From positions 1 through 40,053 of the forward strand of contig JAUXAG010000020.1 in assembly GCA_030614915.1 (NCBI GenBank): a stretch of 40,053 nucleotides of DNA, read 5' to 3'. Position numbers and translations under genes: made by a program. The notes beneath the pieces are model-generated. The model was not told the DNA's origin and did no database searches. It saw only the letters and a program-made list of their open reading frames with translations. Positions 15,307 to 21,925 of the stretch are shown here, piece by piece; the first letter of the stretch is position 1, and each line of letters begins with the position of its first letter. The DNA comes from Actinomycetes bacterium. GTDB lineage: Bacteria > Planctomycetota > Phycisphaerae > JAACET01.

Positions 15307-16181
15307 TTGGCTTGCCGTTTGCTAGCTCGGATGGTCTGTGGGTCAAAGCCGATCCACTCGATGGCGGGGACATCCTCGAATCTGCGAGCCATGACCTGGA
15401 GGGCTTGGGGGTTGTTGTCGATCAGAATGAATCTGCGATCCAATTCCAAACAAACTTGGCCGAGTGTTCCGCTGCCGGCAAAAAAGTCCAGCGCCAGATC
15501 GCCGACATTAGATGAGGCCTGGACGATCCGCCTAATAACTCCCAGCGGTTTCTGCGTGGGGTATCCGGTCTTTTCCTTACTGTTGGTGGGGACGATGCTG
15601 TGCCACCAAGTGTCGGTGGGGAGCTTTCCGCGAGCGGCCTTTTCCTTGCCCACGAGGCCCGGAGCCATGTAAGGGATGCGCCCGACGGCGTCGGCGTTGA
15701 AGGTGTAGTTTTTGGGGTCCTTGACGTAGAGCATAATGTTGTCGTGTTTGGGGGGCCACTTCTTGCTGCTCCTGCCGCCGTAGTCGTAAGCCCAGATGAT
15801 CTCGTTGAGGAAGCAGTCGCGGCCAAAGATGCCGTCGAGCAGGATTTTGCAGTAATGAGCCTCGCGGTAGTCGATGTGTAAGTAAAGGCTGCCTGTAGAA
15901 GAGAGGACTCTGTAAGCCTGGAGGAGGCGGGGCTCCAGAAAGGCCAGATAGTCGTCGAAGAGGTCCGCAAAGTTTTTAGTGCCCAGCTTGAGGGTTCTGT
16001 AGCGTTGGCCGGCAAAGCCGGTTCTGTCGCCACGTTCGCTGCGAAGGGTCCGAATCTGGGTGCGCTTTTGCTGCTTGCCGGTGTTAAAGGGCGGATCAAT
16101 ATAGATCAAATCCACACAGCCGTCGTCCATAGCCTTTAAGATTTCAAGATTGTCGGCGAAATAGATGCGGTTGGCGGTCAT
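15303..16181 (-). CDS. Site-specific DNA methyltransferase, beta class (adenine-N6 or cytosine-N4), no restriction partner
   Basis: The 292-residue enzyme has catalytic motif IV DPPFNTG (29-35) near the N-terminus and the AdoMet-binding motif FFAGSGTLG (about 232) near the C-terminus, the order that defines the beta class. Between them lies a variable part that would contact the target (LHIDYREAHYCKILLD is the usual conserved helix there). TQKPLGVIRRI (about 208) is also typical of this family. It methylates an exocyclic amino group of A or C in a sequence not predictable from here. It starts with ATGA overlapping the hflX stop and ends with GTGA overlapping comEC, so it is built into a housekeeping cluster rather than a restriction-modification locus. 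No endonuclease gene is nearby. A CcrM-like regulatory role is possible. Confidence 0.88.
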   Translation of the reverse strand: MTANRIYFADNLEILKAMDDGCVDLIYIDPPFNTGKQQKRTQIRTLRSERGDRTGFAGQRYRTLKLGTKNFADLFDDYLAFLEPRLLQAYRVLSSTGSLYLHIDYREAHYCKILLDGIFGRDCFLNEIIWAYDYGGRSSKKWPPKHDNIMLYVKDPKNYTFNADAVGRIPYMAPGLVGKEKAARGKLPTDTWWHSIVPTNSKEKTGYPTQKPLGVIRRIVQASSNVGDLALDFFAGSGTLGQVCLELDRRFILIDNNPQALQVMARRFEDVPAIEWIGFDPQTIRASKRQAK

Positions 16182-17515
16182 GGGTTTTTACTTTTTGATT
16201 TGGAAGGCGTTTTCGAGGGACGAATAAGTTCAACGCTGGCTCCCATTTGGCGAACCCTCTCGATGAGTCGGGCGGGCAGCTGGGCTCGGACTTCGACCAT
16301 TCCGTCTGAATAGTTGGTCTTGAGGATATTTCCCTGAGCTTTGAGCATGTTGAGCAATTTGCCATTGGCGCTGGCTGCGCGAATCGAAACCGACATCTCC
16401 TGGCCCAGAGCTAAGCGGGAAACCTCTTCGACCAGACGATCCAGACCCTTCCCGGTGGACGCTGATATGGGCAGGGCCTGAGGAAACAAGGTGCGAGCGG
16501 TCTGCAAAGGAGTCATGTCCTGGAGCTTGTCCACTTTGTTCAGTAAGGTAATGGCCCGGGCGGGGTCGAGGCCGAGTTCCTCGAGCACGGCCAGGCAGGA
16601 GCGGGTCTGGGCCATGGCCAAGGGATTGGATACATCGACCACGTGCAGCAAGAGGTCGGCCTGGCGGGTGTGCTCCAGGGTAGCTCTAAAAGAAGCGACC
16701 AGGTGGTGCGGCAAATCGCGGATGAATCCCACGGTATCCGACAAGAGCACCCATAAACCCGGGCGCAACTTCCAGCGACGAGTCTTGGTGTCGAGTGTGG
16801 AAAACAATCGGCCTTCGACCAGGACGTTGGCGCCGGTGAGGGTGTTGAGCAGAGTGCTCTTGCCGGCATTGGTATAGCCTACCAGGGCTACGGTAAAATT
16901 GCTGGTTCGCGAGGAGACCTCGCGTTCTCGGCGGGCCTGAATCTTCTTCAGCGATGATCGCAGGGTAGTAACGCGGCGGCGGACCAGTCGGCGGTCGGTC
17001 TCCAACTGCTTCTCACCAGGCCCGCGAGCGCCCAGGCCGGTCGGGGCGCCGGCGCCGATGCGGTGGAGGTGCTCCCACATGCGGGCCAGCCGAGGATAAG
17101 TGTACTCCAGCTGGGCCAGCTCGACCTGCAGCCTGGCCTGGCGGGTCTGGGCCCGACTGGCAAAGATGTCCAGGATCAGCTCGGAGCGGTCTATGATTTT
17201 GACGGAGAGTATTTGTTCGAGCCCGCGAATTTGGCCGGGGGTCAGGTCGTTGTCGAAGATGACCACATCGGCCTTGACGGCTCGGGCGCGTTGGGCAATC
17301 TCCTGGGCCTTGCCCTTGCCGATGTAAGTGCCGGGGTTTATCTGACGCAGGCGGACCAGCAGCTCATCTGCGGACTCGGCCCCAGCGGTGCGGGTGAGCG
17401 ATTTGAGCTCGGCCAGGGGCTCATCGGGATCGACATATTGGCCCTTGAGAGTAACGCCCACGAGCAGGGCCCGCTCTGCCTTGACCGATAGTTGTTCTCG
17501 TAGCTGTTTTCCCAA
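16178..17515 (-). CDS. hflX: Ribosome-associated GTPase HflX
   Basis: HflX is a GTPase that binds 50S and rescues or splits stalled ribosomes under stress. The product shows an N-terminal HflX domain (LVGVTLKGQYVDPDEPLAEL; NPGTYIGKGKAQEI; VIFDNDLTPGQIRGLEQI), a coiled linker (GPGEKQLETDRRLVRRRV) and the G domain: G1 GYTNAGKSTLLN (about 212), G3 DTVGFIRDLPHHLVASFRAT, G4 NKVDK, then a C-terminal domain. The start is uncertain. The frame reaches a TTG at 17566 that overlaps pcm, but a TTG at 17515, 13 bases after the pcm stop with AAGG and GGTGAG upstream, looks better and gives 445 residues. The stop overlaps the methyltransferase start. Confidence 0.94.
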   Translation of the reverse strand: MGKQLREQLSVKAERALLVGVTLKGQYVDPDEPLAELKSLTRTAGAESADELLVRLRQINPGTYIGKGKAQEIAQRARAVKADVVIFDNDLTPGQIRGLEQILSVKIIDRSELILDIFASRAQTRQARLQVELAQLEYTYPRLARMWEHLHRIGAGAPTGLGARGPGEKQLETDRRLVRRRVTTLRSSLKKIQARREREVSSRTSNFTVALVGYTNAGKSTLLNTLTGANVLVEGRLFSTLDTKTRRWKLRPGLWVLLSDTVGFIRDLPHHLVASFRATLEHTRQADLLLHVVDVSNPLAMAQTRSCLAVLEELGLDPARAITLLNKVDKLQDMTPLQTARTLFPQALPISASTGKGLDRLVEEVSRLALGQEMSVSIRAASANGKLLNMLKAQGNILKTNYSDGMVEVRAQLPARLIERVRQMGASVELIRPSKTPSKSKSKNP

Positions 17516-17528
17516 AAGCTCACCAGCC

Positions 17529-18185
17529 TTACTGCTCGAAGGCGTATTCTCCGAGCAAAGGGACAAAGCGACAGGGACAAATGCTTTGGCGGATCGTGCG
17601 CCCGCTTGCGCGCTTCAGCAGTATCAGGTCCTGGGTATGCCGTGAGCCGACGGGGGCGACCAGCCGGCCGTTCTCATCCAACTGTTCGATCAGCGGGGCA
17701 GGCACTTCGGGGCAGGCTGCGGTAACCAGAATAGCGTCAAAGGGTGCAGCCTGGCTGTAGCCTTTCGAACCGTCAGCAACGACATAGTGAACATTGTCGA
17801 TGCTCAACGAATCGAGGAGCTTCCGGGCTGCACAAGAGAGCTGCTCCCAACGCTCAAGGGTGTAAACTTCTCGACAGAGCCGAGCCAACATGGCTGTCTG
17901 ATAACCAGAGCCGGTGCCGATTTCCAGGGCCTTTTCCCCGCCTGTAAGTGCCAGGTGCTGGGTCATGAGGGCCTGAATGTAGGGCTGGGAAATTGTCTGG
18001 GCCTGGCCGATGGGCAACGGCCCGTCGCTGTAGGCCTGGCTGCGCAGGGGTTTGTCCAGAAACAACTCTCGGGGCAGCTCGGCCATTACCGCCAGGACCC
18101 GCTGGTCGGTGATATCGCGGGAGCGAAGCTGGGTGGATATCATGGTTTGGCGAAGTCGGCTGAAATCAGCGGCCTTGTTGGGCAT
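17529..18185 (-). CDS. pcm: Protein-L-isoaspartate O-methyltransferase
   Basis: Pcm uses AdoMet to methylate isoaspartyl residues in aged proteins and so starts their repair. The 218-residue protein has the family order: R-x-x-M-I-x-x-Q-L near the N-terminus (LRQTMISTQLRSRDI), YSDGPLPIGQAQTISQPYIQALM (in two pieces, with the substrate-site Ser), AdoMet motif I ALEIGTGSGYQTAMLA (about 86-101), YTLER, then DAILVTAACPEVP and LIEQLDENGRLVAPVG. Length and motifs are normal. No clear ribosome site precedes the ATG at 18185; M15 would be an alternative start. First gene of the overlapping cluster pcm-hflX-methyltransferase-comEC. Confidence 0.95.
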   Translation of the reverse strand: MPNKAADFSRLRQTMISTQLRSRDITDQRVLAVMAELPRELFLDKPLRSQAYSDGPLPIGQAQTISQPYIQALMTQHLALTGGEKALEIGTGSGYQTAMLARLCREVYTLERWEQLSCAARKLLDSLSIDNVHYVVADGSKGYSQAAPFDAILVTAACPEVPAPLIEQLDENGRLVAPVGSRHTQDLILLKRASGRTIRQSICPCRFVPLLGEYAFEQ

Positions 18186-18652
18186 ACGCTGATTTTACCA
18201 AGTCGGCAGTTCAAAGGGAAGCTCCGGCGTAAAGAAGGCTTGCTCGTGCTACGTAGCGAGCTACTTCGCAGAGTAGTAAGACCTGAGGAGGATAAATACA
18301 GAAAGAAATACAGAAAAACAATTAGCCACAGATTACACAGATGAACACTGATTCAAAGAAAGAAATACAGAAATTAGACGCTGATTCCGCTGATTCCGCT
18401 GATTCACAGAAAGAAATACAGAGGATTTACCACGAAGGAGGGAAACCCCACAGAGGCACAGAGTAAGACCCCCGGTGAAACCGGGGGCTAAATATAGAAA
18501 ACAGGGGCAAAGGCACAGAGGCACAAAGGCAGATAAAGAAAAGAAACCCCCGGTAAAACCGGGGGCTAAATATAAGATGGATCCCTGCCTGCGCAGGGAT
18601 GACAGCAAGGATAAACCTGGGGGCTAAACAAAGGCCTTGGTATCCTGATTCG
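18186..18652. repeat. Gene-free spacer built from several dispersed repeats
   Basis: No gene is visible here. Contents in order: a GCTACGTAGC palindrome (18248-18257); AAAGAAATACAGA three times (about 18302, 18359 and 18410); a CACAGATTACACAGATGAAC segment of the widespread 'CACAGATTACACAGAT' type; a 9-base tandem CTGATTCCG (about 18381-18406); R1 hairpin repeats at 18468-18496 and 18546-18574; the ATCCCTGC-CTGC-GCAGGGAT palindrome (18581-18600) followed by GACAG; and a truncated R1 copy lacking its left arm (about 18608-18628). Reading frames here, including a long minus-strand one reaching 19432, are accidental. Confidence 0.75.
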
Positions 18653-18704
18653 GCGACACGAAGTGTCCTTCCCGTAGGGACCTGTGGTTGGAAACCTTAA
18701 TGCA
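18653..18704 (+). repeat. 52-bp structured element, copy 2
   Basis: Same length as the copy at 9029-9080 with no insertion or deletion. Stem 1 is ACAC-GAA-GTGT (18656-18666), where copy 1 has ACGC-ATA-GCGT, so one base pair changed on both sides. TCCC-GTA-GGGA and GGTT-GGA-AACC follow. It lies 39 bases before the -35 box of the lipoprotein promoter. Confidence 0.55.
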
Positions 18705-18743
18705 GCTCCAGGTGAACCGCAGCTGGGGCAGGGGAGATTTTGC

Positions 18744-18772
18744 TTGAAAGGTCGAGCTTTGGGGCTTACATT
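18744..18772 (+). promoter_or_regulatory. sigma70-type promoter for the Pro/Glu-rich lipoprotein
   Basis: TTGAAA (18744-18749), 17 bases, then TACATT (18767-18772). The leader to the ATG at 18893 would be about 115 bases. Confidence 0.45.
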
Positions 18773-18892
18773 TAGTTGGCGGGCATGGCAATTTGAGCCG
18801 ATAAAAGATTGGGTTATGCTCCCGGTCAGTCTGGGATGCAGGCTGTGGCAGGGAATCTGACGATCAATCACCGGCAGCGTGGAGGAAAAGGG

Positions 18893-20611
18893 ATGAAATA
18901 CCGATTGTTTGTGGGTGTGGTGGTTTGTTGGTTGATCCTTCTGGCCGGCTGCGCAACTGAACGGGAATTTCGGCCGGGTACGGATTATCCGGAATGGGCC
19001 TTTGACAGGCCGACCTATCAACGGCCGGCCAAAGAGCCGGTACCTTTCATCGAGGGTCGCGAAGGGCTGCCAGATATTTACTACAATAAGCAGTCCATAG
19101 TCTTTATTAAACGTCCCGAACGTCCGGACCCGCGCAAGGCACCTCGGCCGGCGGTATTTTCCACCAAAGACAATGGGCAAAGCTGGAAGAAAGAGGGTCA
19201 TTTCGGTATAGGTGTGCCTTATTTTGTGTTTCAGGTGCCGGAAGACGGTACTTACGGAATCTGTATAATCGGGGCGCATCGGCCTGATCTGGCACCGGCT
19301 AATCTGCAGATTCAGCACGTGCAGGTCGTCGACAGCACGGATCCACAAGTCGAAGTAAGCATCAGTCCCGAAGAAGCGCCCTACTGGGTGGGCCAACGGA
19401 TCTGGCTCAGCTGGAAGATAACCGACGCTCATCTGGTCAAGGCGCCGGGGAAGCTGTATTCGAAAGTGGTGGACTCCGACAAACCGACGCCCTGGGAGCT
19501 GCTCAAAACGGGGATGGCCAACAGCGGGACGGCCAGGGTTGTCATCGAGCAGATGCCCCAGCGGGCTGAGGGGGTGCTCTTTAGAATCGAAGCCACGGAC
19601 AAGATGGGTAATATTGGCGTGGGTTACAGTAAGAGGCTGGAGGTACTGCCGTCTGTTCCGGGAACGGAGGTGAAGGAGCCGAGCAGCACGACTTTTGTCA
19701 TACCTGGGGGCGAAGAGCAGCCGAGGTCAGCTGAGCCGGCGATTATTGGTCCGGATCCCGGAGAACGCGGCGTCGAGCCGGACACAGAAACAGCCCCGAA
19801 GACGGAACCCGAAAACGTTCCTCCCTTGTCCAGGCGGTTCGCAGCCCCGGCTGAGCCGACTGTCGGGCCGACTGCCATGGAGGTTTTGAGCGAAGGACAG
19901 GCCCGAGCCCCAGCTGTGCCGGCAAGGTCCGAGGTTCAGCCCAGAGCCGAGAATCAAACGGATGCGGAGATGGTCGAACTGGAAAAGTTGCTTACCGGGA
20001 TTTCCGGTCCGGTGTTTCAGGGCAAAGTTCACCGTGGGCCCGAGGCAAAAGCGGCGCCGTCCGAGCCGACAATCGTAATAGCACCAACACCATTGCCAAA
20101 AGTCGCGCCGCCGGTTGAGCCTGCAGTGAAGATCGTCAAAATTGAGCGGGTCGAAAAAGAATCCGTCGAAGCACCAGGCGAGCGGATCGTAATCAGGCCT
20201 GTGAAAGAACAGCCGGACGAAGCAATCATAAAAATTGGTCCCGTCGAAGAGGAAGCTGGCGAAGGCGTCGTGGCCAAGGAGGCCGCTGAAGGGGTTGAGC
20301 TTCTTGTTCCGCCGCTTATCGAGGAGTCTGCCGCGGGGCCGACTGAGCCCATCGTAACGGTAAGGCCGCCGGCTGAGACGGAGCCCGTGCCTGAACCTGA
20401 GCCGGTGGTCGAGATAGTCCCCCCTGCCGAAGCGGCAGGCCCGGTTGTTGAGCCTACGCCGATTGTTAGCGCCGCGCCCGCTCCGCCGGCAACAACTGCG
20501 GGCCCATCCGGCGGCAAAGAGCGGATGGCCAAGCCCTGGGAGCGTCTGGGCGACCAGGCTGCTGCCGCCCGCGACTTCTACAAATACGCTCCGAGCCTGA
20601 GCAATTACTGA
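18893..20611 (+). CDS. Lipoprotein with beta-rich head and long Pro/Glu-rich tail, function unknown
   Basis: The 572-residue product has a lipoprotein signal with lipobox LLAGC and acylated Cys20. The start at 18893 follows GGAGG; a longer frame to 18809 has no ribosome site and would bury the signal. Residues about 45-245 look like beta-sandwich domains: YYNKQSIVFIKRPERP, VFSTKDNGQSWKKEGHFGIG (resembling neuraminidase/BNR-like 'S-x-D-x-G-x-x-W' boxes), FVFQVPEDGTYGICIIGAH, and LSWKITDAHL. From about 250 to 540 the chain is low-complexity, rich in P, E, A and V (repeated EPxxxIxPxxE patterns), probably an extended spacer. The end reads KPWERLGDQAAAARDFYKYA. This could reach across the periplasm or present the head at the surface, which is inference. 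The stop is followed at once by a stem-loop. Confidence 0.78.
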   Translation: MKYRLFVGVVVCWLILLAGCATEREFRPGTDYPEWAFDRPTYQRPAKEPVPFIEGREGLPDIYYNKQSIVFIKRPERPDPRKAPRPAVFSTKDNGQSWKKEGHFGIGVPYFVFQVPEDGTYGICIIGAHRPDLAPANLQIQHVQVVDSTDPQVEVSISPEEAPYWVGQRIWLSWKITDAHLVKAPGKLYSKVVDSDKPTPWELLKTGMANSGTARVVIEQMPQRAEGVLFRIEATDKMGNIGVGYSKRLEVLPSVPGTEVKEPSSTTFVIPGGEEQPRSAEPAIIGPDPGERGVEPDTETAPKTEPENVPPLSRRFAAPAEPTVGPTAMEVLSEGQARAPAVPARSEVQPRAENQTDAEMVELEKLLTGISGPVFQGKVHRGPEAKAAPSEPTIVIAPTPLPKVAPPVEPAVKIVKIERVEKESVEAPGERIVIRPVKEQPDEAIIKIGPVEEEAGEGVVAKEAAEGVELLVPPLIEESAAGPTEPIVTVRPPAETEPVPEPEPVVEIVPPAEAAGPVVEPTPIVSAAPAPPATTAGPSGGKERMAKPWERLGDQAAAARDFYKYAPSLSNY

Positions 20612-20660
20612 GCTGCCTGCAACTCTTATCAGCGCTTCGCTAATGTTTGTTGCAGACAGC
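20612..20660 (+). terminator. Stem-loop directly after the lipoprotein stop
   Basis: GCTGCCTGCAAC (20612-20623) pairs with GTTGCAGACAGC (20649-20660) over 12 positions with one mismatch; the loop contains AGCG-CTT-CGCT. No T-run follows, so it may protect the transcript end or act with Rho rather than being a classic intrinsic terminator. Confidence 0.5.
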
Positions 20661-20693
20661 TAGAGCAGTAGAGCAGTTGAAAGTAGTGAGTAG

Positions 20694-20918
20694 AAACATT
20701 CGCGGGTTCAACTTAGCTACCTCTATTTACATCCAACCTATCTCCGTGGGGCTACTACCGATAGGTTCTTGCGGTACGCAGATCCAACGCATGCGCGGTT
20801 GAAATGGCTTTTGCTGGCCAGCCGTTGGTGGTATAGTGCCCACAGTATCCACAGGCCGAAGGGTAAGTCCAGCCCGAATAAGCAGGAGGATCTGTTCGAC
20901 GAAGAAATAGAACTTTAG
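20694..20918 (+). pseudogene. Possible remnant of a protein C-terminus in the spacer before the coiled-coil lipoprotein
   Basis: A start-less frame is open for 74 codons to TAG at 20916. Its second half reads like real protein: DRFLRYADPTHARLKW, LLLASRWWYSA, RPKGKSSPNK and QEDLF before the end. QEDLF is close to the QL(S/D)LF peptide by which repair and replication proteins hold the beta clamp. No upstream partner exists, since the lipoprotein ends at 20611. I cannot name the parent protein. The same DNA contains an inverted repeat, AACCTATC (20735-20742) and GATAGGTT (20760-20767). The rest of the spacer 20612-20936 holds the stem-loop and a possible promoter. Confidence 0.3.
20829..20837 (+). 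promoter_or_regulatory. Extended -10 promoter candidate for the coiled-coil lipoprotein
   Basis: TGGTATAGT contains TATAGT with the TG of an extended -10 box. TTGCTG lies 15 bases upstream as a poor -35. The ATG is about 100 bases downstream. Confidence 0.35.
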
Positions 20919-20936
20919 AAAAGGAAGGAATAGATC

Positions 20937-21701
20937 ATGATGGTTTTGAAAAGTGCCACAACAATACTTTTTGCTTTTGCTGCAATCTTGTTGCTTGGTT
21001 GTCGTGATAGTGATGAATTACGTTCTGCTAGATTAGCCGAAGCCAGAGCAGATGAGGCAATAGCTCTATTCAAAGAAGATATTGCTGAGCTGGAGATACA
21101 GGTTGGAAAACTTGTCAAGGAAAACGAAATATTAGCTCAGACGAATAAGAAACTGAGGCAAGAAAACATGAAGCTTGCTAAGGAACTAGAGGATGTGAAG
21201 AAAGAGACTTTAGCAAACAAAGCTAAAAGTAAGGAAAACGAAATATTAGTTCAGGCGAATAAGAAATTGAGGCAATACAATTTCAAGCTTGCTAAACAAT
21301 TAGAGGATGTGAGAAAAGAGATCTTAGCAAACGAATCTAAAAAAGCTGTGGTGCCAAAAAAGCAAAGTGTTCCTAAAAGACTTGTGCAGAAATGGTATGA
21401 AGGCGGCACACTTCACAACAAGTCCGCCCTTGAATGGCAAATGGCTAGCGCTGAGGATAAGCTGGCAACCTGCTCGGATTTTGTCGCTATTACGTGGAAA
21501 GAGCAGAAATTTATTTCGAGGATTCAAAACTCGATTGATTCCGTAGACTCCATGAAAATACACGCGGCACAACTTGTAATCTATCTTGATGCTGCAACAG
21601 AAAGATTCGCGGATCCTGAACAAAACAGAAGGGTGTATGCTAATCAAACTGTTTCAGGTCTGACAATGTTCGGCATGGTAGCGATGGGATGGCTCAAATA
21701 G
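20937..21701 (+). CDS. Coiled-coil lipoprotein with internal duplication, AT-rich
   Basis: The 254-residue product has lipobox LLLGC with Cys22. Residues about 30-140 are a coiled coil containing two tandem 38-residue units starting at 61 and 99 (KENEILAQTNKKLRQENM... and KENEILVQANKKLRQYNF...). The DNA of the two units (21117-21230 and 21231-21344) is also very similar, so the duplication is recent. The C-terminal 90 residues form a separate domain (WYEGGTLHNKSALEWQMASA, then DKLATCSDFVAITW, then DAATERFADPEQNRRVYANQ, ending MGWLK) that I cannot name. AAGGAAGGA precedes the ATG by 7 bases. Codon third positions are visibly richer in A/T than in neighbours, suggesting acquisition from elsewhere. 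Its head may reach toward peptidoglycan or the outer membrane; this is speculation. Confidence 0.78.
   Translation: MMVLKSATTILFAFAAILLLGCRDSDELRSARLAEARADEAIALFKEDIAELEIQVGKLVKENEILAQTNKKLRQENMKLAKELEDVKKETLANKAKSKENEILVQANKKLRQYNFKLAKQLEDVRKEILANESKKAVVPKKQSVPKRLVQKWYEGGTLHNKSALEWQMASAEDKLATCSDFVAITWKEQKFISRIQNSIDSVDSMKIHAAQLVIYLDAATERFADPEQNRRVYANQTVSGLTMFGMVAMGWLK
21117..21344 (+). repeat. Tandem 114-bp in-frame duplication
   Basis: Two adjacent 114-base units within the coiled-coil lipoprotein, both starting AAGGAAAACGAAATATTAG. They are clearly similar along their full length at DNA and protein level. Confidence 0.85.
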
Positions 21702-21774
21702 ATAATCATAGGAAGCATAGAAGGCGGATCAATGATTTTTTTTGCATAATTACCGAGGATGCGGAATCCAGGCC

Positions 21775-21911
21775 GTGAAAAAGTCTGGATTATCGCTAAA
21801 GCGATGATAAGCCCGCCTGCGCGGGAATGACAGATAAAGAGACCCCCGGTGAAACCGGGGGCTAAATATAAGAGAGATTGCCGCGGTCGCCTTCGGCTCC
21901 CTCGCAATGAC
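21775..21911. repeat. Stack of three dispersed repeats between convergent genes
   Basis: Spacer 21702-21925 has no gene. It contains TCGC-TAAA-GCGA (21793-21804) and CCCGC-CTGC-GCGGG followed by AATGACAG (21812-21833), an R1 hairpin repeat (21842-21870), and a GAGATTGC...CTCGCAATGAC repeat (21874-21911). The same families occur together at 18468-18628. The position between two convergent genes fits a role as two-way terminator. Confidence 0.7.
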
Positions 21912-21925
21912 ATGTACGGTCGAAG

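Noticed and set aside
18381-18406. CRISPR-like short repeats (CTGATTCCG)
   Set aside because: Direct 9-base tandem units without spacers.
18566-19432. Long minus-strand frame of 288 codons
   Set aside because: It runs antisense to the lipoprotein gene and through repeats; no family motif or ribosome site.
20700-20780. Possible tRNA because of GGGTTCAACTT
   Set aside because: No acceptor or anticodon stem can be formed around it.
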